Positions 29,318 through 38,751 are shown, counted from the stretch's first letter. The stretch: 64,000 nucleotides of DNA from Plectonema cf. radiosum LEGE 06105 (GCF_015207665.1 NZ_JADEWL010000009.1:44039-108038), one strand, 5' to 3'. A program made the numbers and translations. Notes: a model not told the origin generated them from the letters alone.

Positions 29318-30689
29318 TAATTTTTGAGGGGGAATTAAAGGATTGATTAACTAAGTCCCAACTTAAGCTATCGCTGTCTTTGACATCCTTATACGGAGCA
29401 AAGTCGTTGTAATAAACAACAATAGATGGATTTTCCGCAGTATAATATCCGGCAACAGAATAACCGATAGTGGCAAAATCCAAGCGCCCATCACCATTAA
29501 AATCAGCAACAGCTATACGAGCCGCAGAATCGGATGAGACACGCCATTTTGCAAAGACACCATTTTTTACGTCTATAGCTTTGTAGTAAAAAACACCTTG
29601 CCAAGGCATGGGACCTCGGAGAGCAACGAGAAACTCATCGTCTCCATCGTTATCAAAATCTGCACAAATCACGAAATGTCCTGGACCTTCTCCAATCGGA
29701 TTGGGATTGTCGTAGACATCGAGTACGACTCTTTCCCATTGACAACCCGTTAGAGAATTTTTACTCTCGTTAGTTTCTTCTCTTTTATAGTAAACGGCCA
29801 CTGTGTTGCCATGAAACGGTTCCACCGTTGGAATGTAAGCAAAAGCATCGTCTCCTACTTTGCCTACATCAACATTACCACTACCTTTAAAACCTGTTTT
29901 ATTCACTTGGCTCATCTCGCCCGTACCGAGGGACTCGCCATACCATACGTTATCCTCGGGACTGAAATAAATCCAGGTAATCCCTTCTTCAGAAGCAATC
30001 AGAGCAGAATCAAGATTAGAGCCGAATTTGTTGCCATACTTCTTGATGGATACACCGTGAATCACATGGAAGTAAATTAAACGCCCATCTCCATCATTAG
30101 GATTTGGCTTTTTCTTATGTTCATCGTAGTATTTTTTGTCATAGATTTTAAGTCTTTCCTCTTTCCACTCTTTAGCTCCGTAGAGGTCATCCGGCTGAGT
30201 AAATAGTACTGTCGGTGTAATAGAGTGGACATCATTTGGTCTGCCAACAATCGGCAATGCCAGAACTTGAAGTTTGCTTGACTGTGTAAAATAGCCTACC
30301 TTCAAACGGTGCATCGAAGTGGCTCTGCCAATGTAGTGACTTTTCCAATAAGGTTCACAATTACCTGGATTTTCAAGCCAGACAATTTTCCCACCTTCGG
30401 GATCGCAATTCACCATTGTTTGTCCGTATTGGTAACAAATGACGATATCGTTACGTCCATCACCGTTAACATCGGTATGATGCATCCCAACCGGGCCAAG
30501 ATATTTGGCAATTAGTGTCTTTTTCCAATCATTGTTTCGATACCAATTTACTTCACCTTGTCCAAGTCCATATCCTATGATATCTGGTTTCGAGTCACCA
30601 TTAATGTTGACTGCTTCAATCCAGTAACCGTCTTGACGAAAATCTTCAACAAGCTGCCGTCTGAATTTAGGGATCGGAAATTTGTCCAT
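29289..30689 (-). CDS. Aldos-2-ulose dehydratase, beta-propeller part (FG-GAP/VCBS repeats)
   Basis: About 466 residues from ATG 30689; a TTG at 30722 is possible. Repeated Ca-binding-like loops DVNGDGRNDIV, DFDNDGDDEFLVAL and DFNGDGRLDFATIGYS mark FG-GAP propeller blades. With conserved His-rich strands (GPVGMHHTDVN, HVIHGVSIKK, GPGHFVICADFD) it resembles the N-terminal seven-bladed propeller of fungal aldos-2-ulose dehydratase. It is first of a three-gene operon (propeller, cupin, glucan lyase) behind promoter element 2. Confidence 0.7.
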   Translation of the reverse strand: MDKFPIPKFRRQLVEDFRQDGYWIEAVNINGDSKPDIIGYGLGQGEVNWYRNNDWKKTLIAKYLGPVGMHHTDVNGDGRNDIVICYQYGQTMVNCDPEGGKIVWLENPGNCEPYWKSHYIGRATSMHRLKVGYFTQSSKLQVLALPIVGRPNDVHSITPTVLFTQPDDLYGAKEWKEERLKIYDKKYYDEHKKKPNPNDGDGRLIYFHVIHGVSIKKYGNKFGSNLDSALIASEEGITWIYFSPEDNVWYGESLGTGEMSQVNKTGFKGSGNVDVGKVGDDAFAYIPTVEPFHGNTVAVYYKREETNESKNSLTGCQWERVVLDVYDNPNPIGEGPGHFVICADFDNDGDDEFLVALRGPMPWQGVFYYKAIDVKNGVFAKWRVSSDSAARIAVADFNGDGRLDFATIGYSVAGYYTAENPSIVVYYNDFAPYKDVKDSDSLSWDLVNQSFNSPSKINANQPSQTA

Positions 30690-30740
30690 AATCGTTTTAA
30701 GACTGATTAGTAAAAGTGTCAATTTGTAACTTGCTGGTTA

Positions 30741-30777
30741 GACGAAGTTGAATATATTTTTCTCTTTCGCCTCTCCA
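30741..30777 (-). promoter_or_regulatory. 5' UTR stem-loop, copy 2
   Basis: Minus-strand AGGCGAAAG pairs with CTTCGTCT, directly after element 2 and before the dehydratase operon. Confidence 0.5.
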
Positions 30778-30778
30778 C

Positions 30779-30816
30779 TTTTAAGACGATTCCACTCATC
30801 AATTCCTGAATTTGTT
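30779..30816 (-). promoter_or_regulatory. Island promoter-like element, copy 2
   Basis: Blocks ATTCAGGAATTG and GGAATCGTCTTAAAA with spacer ATGAGT. It lies 89 nt before ATG 30689 of the dehydratase operon. The spacer differs from copy 1, so the internal inverted repeat of copy 1 is not conserved. Confidence 0.6.
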
Positions 30817-30834
30817 GAGTTAGAAACTTTTTCT

Positions 30835-30885
30835 CTAACTATTCTCATCTTGAAATTCGCTCTTATCTTTGACTTTTTCAGCCAT
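30835..30885 (-). pseudogene. Lasso precursor remnant with internal deletion
   Basis: Encodes MAEKVKDKSEFQDENS then stop. The first 15 residues match the N-terminus of the other precursors (MAEEAKDKNESQQEN). The last Ser plus stop and following bases match their 3' ends (AGTTAGAGAAAA). The recognition motif and core have been removed cleanly, so no peptide can be made. Confidence 0.75.
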
Positions 30886-31198
30886 AATTAATTCTTCCTA
30901 ATTATTTTTGAGACTGACTAATCAAATCAACTATTGCTATTTTTTATACGCTTCGCTTAGCATCAAGCTACTTGCCTGCTAATTCAAGCCAACAAATACT
31001 AATAGTGGCTGATGTTTTATCAGCACCACATCAGTGTAATTACTTAAATTAATCTTGTAGCTTTTGTGTCTTTACATATCAAAGTCGATTATGAGAGTAA
31101 ATTCCTAAATTTTTTGATATTTAGTTTAATCTAGGTTTACACGATAAGGAAATACAGTGGTTTTCACTAGTCATATTCTTCTTACCAGTAGGAAATTC
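30886..31198. other. Intergenic, duplicated upstream sequence
   Basis: A stretch around 30958-31055 (ATCAAGCTACTTGCCTGCTA onward) is similar to 44498-44580 upstream of the sigma factor. It probably belongs to the duplicated segment. No gene seen. Confidence 0.45.
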
Positions 31199-32881
31199 AT
31201 GGTATTAACTTCAATAATTCAAAAAACCCACACTTGGAGAAAATTTTCCCTCCAGGAACGTTACCTTCTTCTCCAAGCATTGATATTACTTCCCTTGATT
31301 CATTTATCTTTAAATCTTTGGGAATTCAAACGCACTTATTCCCTTTTGAGGAATATAGGGAAGAAGGAATGGGGAATAGTAAAAGATGAAAATTTGATTT
31401 CTTGCCAAATACTCACCACAGTAAATATGGTGAAAATAGCAGCGAAATACTACAATTGGGCTACCTGCTTGAGAAAATCCTTAGCGCTATGGTTTTTACT
31501 ACGTCGTCAGGGAATCCCAACCGAATTGCAAATTGGTACGAGGTTTGATAAAGAAGAGTTTCAGGCTCATGCTTGGGTAGAATATCAAGGGTATGTGGTT
31601 GGCGATCGCCCTCAAGTAAAACAGTATTTTGCAAGCTTCGAGAATCTAAATTTTAATCTCAGTAACCAACTTCCTACATATAAGCCAGAAATAGAAATAT
31701 TGTTGTGCTGTACTAATATCCACACCGACACAACTGCATCCGAGCGCATAGAAAGCTTACTTCAAAAAGATATTGATTGGAATTATCTCCTACAACAAGC
31801 TTGTCACCACGGAGTTTTTCTTCTGTTGTATCAAAATTTGGTTAAATATTACCCCGAAAGCATTCCCAAAGAAATCCAGCCTCAGTTACAAGCATATTGT
31901 CAAATTAAAACTGCCCGCAATCTTTTTCTGAGCAAAAAACTTTGTCAAATTCTCGAACTATTCGAGAAGAATAACATCAAAGCAATTCCCTTTAAAGGTG
32001 CTGTTCTCGCTGCTTCGGCTTATCAAAATTTAACGAAACGGGAGTTTTGCGATATTGATTTAATCATCAAACAAGAAGACTTTTCCAAAGTTCAAGATAT
32101 ATTAACTTCTCAAAATTATCAACCCCGTAGCCAACTACAACCTTGGGGACAGGATTTTAAGAATAAAGATGATAGCATTCATATTGATATTCACTGGCAA
32201 TTAGCTCCTTCGTGCTTTCCTTACCGAGTTGATTTTGAACAACTTTGGCAGCGTTGCGAAACCGTATCAATTTTAAATCAACAAGTAATTAATCTTTCAA
32301 TGGAAGATTTGTTATTAATTTTGTGCCTACAAATCGTTAAAGATGCTCACTTCCGTCAAGAAAAGCTCAAGCAAGTCTACGATATTGCCCAACTTATAAA
32401 TAATAGTAAATTGAATTGGAAATTAGTAATTCAACGTGCTAGAGATTTGGGTAGTGAAAGATTACTTTTGTTTGGCTTAGGTATAGCTAATAGGCTTTTA
32501 CAAGTAGAAATGCCGGAAGAATTACAGCAGAAGATAGAAGATGATTTGATAGTTAATTTATATTTAGATAGTGTTGTGGAACAGTTATTTGCTAAAGAAG
32601 ATAAACAACATCAACTATTCGGAATCTTTCGTCAGGGATTTATATATGGAATATATGGATTTATTTTAAGGGCTTTTATTTTGCTAGATAATTCAAAGTT
32701 GATAGGAAAGCATAATAGATATTTGATTGGGCATTTATTTAGCTATATATTTAACCCAAATTCAAATGATTTAAAATATGTTTCGCTTCCTGGATTATTA
32801 TATATTTTATATTATTTAGTTAGACCGATCCGTTTGGGGTTGAAGTTTTTGAATCCGCGTTTAAAAATAAATTATCATTGA
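31199..32881 (+). CDS. Lasso B2 leader peptidase fused to nucleotidyltransferase, copy 1
   Basis: 560 residues. N-terminal B2 part: hydrophobic helix (22-43), then a transglutaminase-like Cys protease with WATCLRKSLAL (Cys90), FQAHAWVEYQG (His124) and VVGD (Asp136), the Cys-His-Asp triad of lasso leader peptidases. From about 170 on there is a PF14907-like nucleotidyltransferase: IPFKGAVLAASAYQNLTKRE, CDIDLIIKQ. The start is ATG 31199, 6 nt after AGGAA. Role: cut precursors after the leader Thr-x. The attached domain may modify the product. Copy 2 is at 45507. Confidence 0.85.
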   Translation: MVLTSIIQKTHTWRKFSLQERYLLLQALILLPLIHLSLNLWEFKRTYSLLRNIGKKEWGIVKDENLISCQILTTVNMVKIAAKYYNWATCLRKSLALWFLLRRQGIPTELQIGTRFDKEEFQAHAWVEYQGYVVGDRPQVKQYFASFENLNFNLSNQLPTYKPEIEILLCCTNIHTDTTASERIESLLQKDIDWNYLLQQACHHGVFLLLYQNLVKYYPESIPKEIQPQLQAYCQIKTARNLFLSKKLCQILELFEKNNIKAIPFKGAVLAASAYQNLTKREFCDIDLIIKQEDFSKVQDILTSQNYQPRSQLQPWGQDFKNKDDSIHIDIHWQLAPSCFPYRVDFEQLWQRCETVSILNQQVINLSMEDLLLILCLQIVKDAHFRQEKLKQVYDIAQLINNSKLNWKLVIQRARDLGSERLLLFGLGIANRLLQVEMPEELQQKIEDDLIVNLYLDSVVEQLFAKEDKQHQLFGIFRQGFIYGIYGFILRAFILLDNSKLIGKHNRYLIGHLFSYIFNPNSNDLKYVSLPGLLYILYYLVRPIRLGLKFLNPRLKINYH

Positions 32882-33046
32882 GTCCAATAAAGACCTAACC
32901 CCCAGCCCCTTCCCTGCCAGGGAAGGGGAGTAAGAATCAAAGCCTCTCTCCTCGTAGGAGAGAGGTTTGGAGAGAGGTCATAACTGTATTACATACAAGT
33001 GAAAACCGCTGTATATTCGCCGGATACTTTTATAACTTGCAACCTT

Positions 33047-33445
33047 TTACCAAGCCCGACTACCTTGACTATTTCCAACTGCTTCTACTTGTTGATTAAT
33101 ATTGCTCAAAAATGTATTAGATTCTTGCAGCAAATTATTAAACTCCACGCAACCTTCACCAGCGTTACAATTGCGATAAGCATCTCTTAATTTTTGGGAA
33201 AGTTGTTCGGCTTGCTCTGCGGTTTCTTTACTAACTGTATTCCCTTCAAATGAATTAGGCAGATTGTGATTAAATACATTATTCCCGGAAACATCCGATT
33301 GATTATTCACTGGAACAGGATTATTAAAAACATTATTTCCCGTAACATCTGACTGATTGTTTTGAGCATGAGCGGGAATAGAAATTAAGCCAATCACAGC
33401 AACAGTTGCACCTGCAATTAAATTAAGCGATATATTCTTTTGCAT
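33047..33445 (-). CDS. Secreted small repeat protein
   Basis: 132 residues with a clear signal peptide (hydrophobic 8-22, cut after AHA). The mature part has a duplicated motif NNQSDVTGNNVFN / NNQSDVSGNNVFN, then a helical region with a Cys pair (NCNAGEGC). It is probably periplasmic or extracellular; function unknown. Its 3' end survives in the duplicated block at 47290-47380, fused to another gene remnant. Confidence 0.65.
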   Translation of the reverse strand: MQKNISLNLIAGATVAVIGLISIPAHAQNNQSDVTGNNVFNNPVPVNNQSDVSGNNVFNHNLPNSFEGNTVSKETAEQAEQLSQKLRDAYRNCNAGEGCVEFNNLLQESNTFLSNINQQVEAVGNSQGSRAW

Positions 33446-33668
33446 GAAATTATAATCCTTTTAAAGTGTGTTAATTTTTCATAGAGAATCTGGAGTTTTA
33501 ATACAATCGTTACAATTAATTTGCGTAGTGGGAGCATCTTGCTCCCTGGTTGTAAATAGCGAGCGAGACGCATATCCTTACGGACACGTTTTGCTAACGC
33601 ATTACTAACTGTCTGTGAATTCCACAGAAATGACTATAACTCCCAAATTCTCTATCTTTTTATTTTCC

Positions 33669-34955
33669 TCAAAATTTAAAGGAAAAGCCAGTACCAATAA
33701 CAAAGCGTGTACCATCACCAGCACCAGTTATATCTCGTAAAGCTGGGGTAATAACTAAGGGAATATTGGGAAATGGTGCTACGCTGACTCCTACACCCAA
33801 ATCTTGTCCAGTCCATTCTGCTATGATGCTGGCTGATTTGACTGCTCGAACTGCAACGCTACCAAATACGCTTATTTCATCGTCACCATCAAAAACTGCT
33901 TCTTCAGTCCGAAATTGTCCTCCACCCACACCAAGAGTCACAGCAACTCGGCTAAAAGGTGAGTCGAGTTTTTCTTGGGTACGGATAATTTTAGTAGCAA
34001 CTCCGTAGAGGGATTGTTCAAAGTTGTTTTCGTCTCCAATATTGAGAAAACCATTCCAACCAACCGCTACACCCACATCACCCGGTAACTGACGATGTAC
34101 TTTAACGTTAAAACCACCGCTACCAAAGTCGCGGTTGCGTCCAAAACTAGCTAAGGTGTAAGAAAGTTCCACACCTACGGATTTACGCGAATCCCCCAAA
34201 CCAACACCGACGCCTAAACCCAAATCATCATCGTTAGAAAAACGACCTCTTTCTTGGTAGCTAGCGCTGACAAAACCAGTATTGCGATCGCCACCGAAAC
34301 CAGTCGGAACGTATATGCTAAAACCCGGTGAATAAAAGAATGAGGGAATTTCAATATCTTTTACCGCATCTAGCTGGTTGAGTATGTTTTCTACATCTTG
34401 TGGAGATGTATTCTGTGCTTGAATTAACTTATTATCCGTTGAATTTATTTCAGTGTTTTCTCGGTTGATATCTGTAAGATTATCCGTTGCTAAAAATTCC
34501 GGCTCTGAGATATTTTGAGAATCTAGAATTGTGGTTTGAACTTGATTCGTGGACTCAGAAAAATAATTCTTGGTGGATTTTGCAATCCGTTTGCTAGCTT
34601 TGAGTCGTTTAATCAAATTAGCTTGTTGAAGATTATCAAATAATTCATCAGATTCTGAATGATTTACCAATTGGGTAATATCTGATAATTCTTTTTTCAG
34701 AGGTTTTTTGTTTAGATAGAAAACATCGGTGTTGATGCTTTGTGGTTTGACGTTATTTAACTTTAGAGTTTCTAATGTATCAATATTTTCCTTAAACTCC
34801 GTAGCTTTTACTGGAGTGATTTGAGCAACTGCGGTAACAGCAAGTGCAATAGTTGGAATAAACAATGATTTTCGATATTGTAAAAAATAATTTAGCTGAC
34901 TTATAGGAATCACGGTTAATTTATTTATGCTATTTTGGACGAATCCATATCTCAC
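33669..34955 (-). CDS. Outer-membrane beta-barrel-like protein
   Basis: 428 residues. The hydrophobic segment at 30-50 (SLFIPTIALAVTAVAQ) is a signal or anchor; the middle 60-190 is charged and disordered. The last 220 residues have alternating strands rich in Gly and aromatic residues, and the chain ends GTGFSFKF, a terminal Phe typical of outer-membrane barrels. It lies between B2 and cyclase copy 1 and is a candidate export or receptor protein for the peptide (inference). A GTG at 34911 is an alternative start matching the paralogue. Confidence 0.6.
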   Translation of the reverse strand: MRYGFVQNSINKLTVIPISQLNYFLQYRKSLFIPTIALAVTAVAQITPVKATEFKENIDTLETLKLNNVKPQSINTDVFYLNKKPLKKELSDITQLVNHSESDELFDNLQQANLIKRLKASKRIAKSTKNYFSESTNQVQTTILDSQNISEPEFLATDNLTDINRENTEINSTDNKLIQAQNTSPQDVENILNQLDAVKDIEIPSFFYSPGFSIYVPTGFGGDRNTGFVSASYQERGRFSNDDDLGLGVGVGLGDSRKSVGVELSYTLASFGRNRDFGSGGFNVKVHRQLPGDVGVAVGWNGFLNIGDENNFEQSLYGVATKIIRTQEKLDSPFSRVAVTLGVGGGQFRTEEAVFDGDDEISVFGSVAVRAVKSASIIAEWTGQDLGVGVSVAPFPNIPLVITPALRDITGAGDGTRFVIGTGFSFKF

Positions 34956-35019
34956 ACCAAGAGATATGATTAAACTTATACAGTTATGGCTTGGATATCC
35001 GGAAATATCAACTTTTATG

Positions 35020-35050
35020 TAGGGAATAGGGAATGGGGAATGGGGAATAG
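35020..35050. repeat. GGGAATA/GGGAATG short tandem repeats
   Basis: Run of GGGAATN 7-mers; a complementary run lies at about 35350-35378 just before cyclase copy 1. The two could pair, bracketing the intergenic region. Typical cyanobacterial STRR. Confidence 0.7.
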
Positions 35051-35103
35051 GGTTGGAGGCAGTAACCTCACCCCTTCCCCTCTCCTTATAAAAGAGAGGG
35101 GTA

Positions 35104-35132
35104 TTTAAGATTTCAATTTCTGAGTTTTTCCG
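35104..35132 (-). promoter_or_regulatory. Degenerate island promoter-like element, copy 10
   Basis: Retains CTCAGAAATTGAAA and TCTTAAA on the minus strand but lacks about 8 nt in the middle. It lies 148 nt before the beta-barrel gene. The intact counterpart in the duplicated block is at 48421-48456. Confidence 0.4.
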
Positions 35133-35390
35133 GTCAAAGACCTTTTTTTACTGAAAAATTGCTGTAGTTATGACTTCTGTTTAATTAAAAACTTAATCAA
35201 TAACTCGCCAAAGTCAGTAAAAACAGTTATAACAGAAACCGCACATATAACAATTTTTACCATAAAGCAAGTTATAACTTATTAAAGTTATACCAATAAC
35301 TACAATTTCCACAACGGATACTTTCTGTAAAAAACAGATATCCCTTTATTCCCCATTCCCCATTCCCTATTCCCTTCTAAAAAAAATCCT

Positions 35391-37277
35391 ATGAGCGGTA
35401 TTATCAGTCTAATCAATCTCAACAACCAACCCGTTAACCAATCCCTCCTCCGTGGAATGACCGACTATATGGCGTTTCGCGGACCCGATGCTCGTCAAAC
35501 ATGGCACAAAGATAACATCGGGTTGGGACATACTTTATTGCGGACAACCTCGGAGCAAGAACACGAACGACAGCCTTTTACTTTAGATGAGCGAGTATGG
35601 ATTGTTGCCGATGTCCGTTTGGATGGACGCAAAGAGCTAGTGGTGGCTTTACAAGCAAGGGGTAGAGTTATTGATGAAAAATCGCCCGATGTGGAGTTAC
35701 TTTTACACGCTTATCACGTTTGGGATACAGATTGTGTAAACCATCTACAGGGAGATTTTGTTTTTATTATCTGGGATGAAAGACAGCAAAGACTGTTTTG
35801 CGGACGCGACCAGTTTGGTATATTGCCGTTTTACTATGCTCAAGTTAACAATAATCTGATTTGCAGTAATACTCTCAACTGTATTCGCTTACATCCCCAA
35901 ATATCGACGGATTTAAACCAGCAAGCTGTAGGGGATTTCCTCACCAGGGGAATGAATATGGAATGGGATACGACTATTTTCAATGATATAAAAAGGCTTC
36001 CCCCCGCTCACACTTTAACTTGGCAAGCAGGACAATCAAACCCGCAAGAATTAACCATACAAAAATATTGGCAATTACCCCGCATTCAACCTTTAATCTT
36101 CTACAAGAAACCCCAAGAATATGTAGAGCATTTTTCCGAACTCTTCGAGCAAGCAGTTAGCGACAGATTGCGGACAAATCGCATTGCTACCCATGTTAGC
36201 GGGGGAATGGATTCTACGAGTATTGCGGCGATGGCAAATCAGGTACTCTTAGAAAGAGGAAAACCCTGTGATTTTCAAGCATTTACCGTGAGAGACCGTT
36301 TAATGATGCCAGAGGAAGATTCCTTTGCGAGCATGGTAGCTCATTATATCGGTATTCCCTTAAATGTAGTCAATGCCGAAGGTAAGGTTTGCAACGCACC
36401 AACAGCAAAACTTCAATCCCCACTACCCGAACCCGGTGGTATTCCCGGACGCAGTGGTGGTAGCGATTTAACCCAACGCTGTGCTGACTATGCGCGGGTT
36501 GTCTTAACCGGATTTGGTGGCGACCCCGGTTTGCGATTTGGTGAATTCGACTTTTTGGTGTGGTGGAAACACGGTTTGCGTCGGGAGATATTCCAGGTGC
36601 TGGGACATCATTTACGAACCCATCGCTCTGGGAAATTATACTTACGACAAGGGAGAGCTTATTGGCGAAAAATTACCAAGCAGAAAGTTGAATTTCCCAC
36701 TTGGTTTAATACCGATTTCGTCAAACAACTGGATTTACAGCAACGAGACGAGCAAATTAACGCTGAATGCATAGATTATATCGCTCGCTACGGAATGGCT
36801 AATACTCCATTTTGGTCAAATATCTTTGAAAAAGCTGACCCCGGTTCTACGGGAATTCCCATCAAGTCTTATTATCCCTTCTTCGATTTGCGCTTGGTTA
36901 ACTTTATGGTGTCAATTCCCCCGATTCCTTGGTTAGTTAATAAAAATATCCTCCGCTATTCTATGAAAGGTAAGTTACCAGAAGCTGTTCGTACACGTCC
37001 GAAAATTGTCTTTAAAGCACCGGAAGAATATATTCAGGGGATGCGGGAAAGTGTCGGGTTATGGGCTGGGGATTTGTTGAGGAATACTCCTGGTTTGTCA
37101 GATTATGTAAATATTGATGAGTTATTGGAGTGTTTGGAGTCTGAGGAAATTGATACTCAGAAATTGATGGGGTTAGAGAAAACTTTAACCGTTGCTTATT
37201 GGTTGCAGAGTTTGCAGGAAGATACGCGGTTTGATGGTGTTGATTTTGGTGATAGGGTTCTTTGTGGGGTGGGTTAA
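35391..37277 (+). CDS. Lasso cyclase (Asn-synthetase-like C protein), copy 1
   Basis: 628 residues. An N-terminal glutaminase-like domain (1-200) starts Met-Ser-Gly, not Met-Cys, so the glutaminase nucleophile is absent, as expected for a cyclase that uses no glutamine. The C-terminal ATP-binding domain has SGGMDSTSIA (270-279), the PP-loop that adenylates the core Asp. It then forms the macrolactam with the core N-terminus. Paralogue of 53057 (very similar throughout). No B1 lies next to this copy. The 3' end is followed by IS debris. Confidence 0.85.
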   Translation: MSGIISLINLNNQPVNQSLLRGMTDYMAFRGPDARQTWHKDNIGLGHTLLRTTSEQEHERQPFTLDERVWIVADVRLDGRKELVVALQARGRVIDEKSPDVELLLHAYHVWDTDCVNHLQGDFVFIIWDERQQRLFCGRDQFGILPFYYAQVNNNLICSNTLNCIRLHPQISTDLNQQAVGDFLTRGMNMEWDTTIFNDIKRLPPAHTLTWQAGQSNPQELTIQKYWQLPRIQPLIFYKKPQEYVEHFSELFEQAVSDRLRTNRIATHVSGGMDSTSIAAMANQVLLERGKPCDFQAFTVRDRLMMPEEDSFASMVAHYIGIPLNVVNAEGKVCNAPTAKLQSPLPEPGGIPGRSGGSDLTQRCADYARVVLTGFGGDPGLRFGEFDFLVWWKHGLRREIFQVLGHHLRTHRSGKLYLRQGRAYWRKITKQKVEFPTWFNTDFVKQLDLQQRDEQINAECIDYIARYGMANTPFWSNIFEKADPGSTGIPIKSYYPFFDLRLVNFMVSIPPIPWLVNKNILRYSMKGKLPEAVRTRPKIVFKAPEEYIQGMRESVGLWAGDLLRNTPGLSDYVNIDELLECLESEEIDTQKLMGLEKTLTVAYWLQSLQEDTRFDGVDFGDRVLCGVG

Positions 37278-38001
37278 CTGATATCTTGCACCATTCTCAA
37301 TTAACCGTACCGCCAACTAGCGAAACTTATATACAGACTGAGTTTGCGAACTAAACAATGTAACTGCTTAATTTCAATAATAACCAGCAGTACTACAAGG
37401 TTTGGAAATAAAGTGAGTAATGCTAACTTAGATATAGCGGTTTTCGGTTGAGTAGAATACATTCTTGTGGGATGGGCATCCTTGCCCGTCCGAATTCCAT
37501 CAATCCTTTCTGTATTGCATCCAAGTGAAAAGCGCTATAGTTCACCCCAATCGGGAAGAACAGTATTTCCTGACCATAGAGATGCTAAGTGTGCTAAAAA
37601 GTAAGCGATAAAAGAAAACACGAACCATCTGTAAACACCCAGTAAAGTATTTTGACCAAAATTATCTAAACAGAAACGGCGTTTAGCTAGTTTAAAAAAG
37701 CTCTCAATAACAATACCTTCGCCAATTTATCAGGGTTGAATGGATGTAGAAACATTATGTATACAACCTACAGAAGTAAGCTTGCCAATAAACCTGAGCC
37801 TATTTTATTGGCTCAGGTTTATTGGCAAGCATTTTTAACATTTCACGAACATATCGAAAACCCCGACAATAAGCCTTGAGATCAACAAGTCCAGAGTAGG
37901 GATTATCTTGACGAAAATGGGACAGAAGATAATAGGTTGATTTTTAGCACTTGCTCGCGCTGGTGCAGCTACATCACACCTAGCTCATGCCCTGGGGATG
38001 A
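37278..38001. other. Intergenic region with IS remnants
   Basis: Minus-strand fragment at about 37540-37712 (VIESFFKLAKRRFCLDNFGQ, TLLGVYRWFVFSFIAYFLAH) is the C-terminus of a DDE transposase. At 37713-37728 sits an end (CAATACCTTCGCCAA) identical to that of the complete IS at 54956. A second fragment at about 37850-37945 (LVDLKAYCRGFRYVREMLKM) resembles the C-terminus of that IS's transposase. Confidence 0.6.
37781..37829. repeat. Perfect 20-bp inverted repeat, 9-nt loop
   Basis: Arms 37781-37800 and 37810-37829 are exact complements (CTTGCCAATAAACCTGAGCC and its reverse). It lies beside IS fragments and may be a strong terminator or IS-end structure. Confidence 0.7.
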
Positions 38002-38712
38002 CTACGGGTAGGCTAATTCCACCCCTCCTATCATTTCTATTATCTTGTTTCTATCATTTGTCCCCTGAGAATTATAGTACCTGTCAGCAAACCATCTGTT
38101 TACTCCAACTCCAGTACTAAATTCATTTAAAACATTATTTTCAGACTGCATAGTTCCCTCAATAACTATTCCAAGACTTACACATATAGCTCTAGGTACA
38201 TTCGGAAATCCAGGCGCAGGAGGATTAAACCCATGTGTTCGATAGATTAGACGCGAATTGGGTATATTATTCGGATTAAAACTCATAGTTGGCAATCCTG
38301 ATGTCGCACCCCGATTGACAAGACGTTGTAAGACAGCTTCATACCCCCTATGCAACTTATTCAAATTGTGCGTAATCGGAGTCAGATAAGCGGCTTCATC
38401 CCCACGACCTCCGCACTCACCATTAACCAAATGTCCTTGTACCCAATTAGAATCGTCTGGTCCTGGGCTATTTGGCATATGTCCATTAAGTCCTGAAGGA
38501 TTAGAGAAATCCGCAGATCTTAAGTCATTTTGAGTCGCATAGATAAGCTGTCCCCAAGTTCCATAGTTGTTGATAACAGGTCCAAATCTATAAGAGAAAC
38601 CACCTGCGATATTGTTTCCAAAAGCTTGATTTGACAAATCTGACCAGCCATTGACGTTTCCATCATCGGTAACGTTATCATTATTTCCTGCGTACCAATT
38701 ATTAACTGGCAT
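38002..38712 (-). CDS. Putative nuclease-like protein
   Basis: 236 residues from ATG 38712, with GAGG upstream. A central block SNWVQGHLVNGECGGRGDEA then AYLTPITHNLNKLHRGYEAV resembles the His-Asn-Gly-Gly core of non-specific nucleases in polymorphic toxins (GHLLN..LGGPG..NL.PLT...N..H). There is no signal peptide. It follows precursor 2 and element 3. Toxin-like nuclease activity is an inference from this one block; it could equally be a different hydrolase. Confidence 0.5.
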   Translation of the reverse strand: MPVNNWYAGNNDNVTDDGNVNGWSDLSNQAFGNNIAGGFSYRFGPVINNYGTWGQLIYATQNDLRSADFSNPSGLNGHMPNSPGPDDSNWVQGHLVNGECGGRGDEAAYLTPITHNLNKLHRGYEAVLQRLVNRGATSGLPTMSFNPNNIPNSRLIYRTHGFNPPAPGFPNVPRAICVSLGIVIEGTMQSENNVLNEFSTGVGVNRWFADRYYNSQGTNDRNKIIEMIGGVELAYP

Positions 38713-38751
38713 AGGAGTTAACCTCAATTATAAATATTTGATTCAATTACT

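Noticed and set aside
35391..37277. Genuine asparagine synthetase
   Set aside because: Residue 2 is Ser, not the glutaminase Cys, and the gene sits with lasso B2 and precursors. The same holds for 53057.
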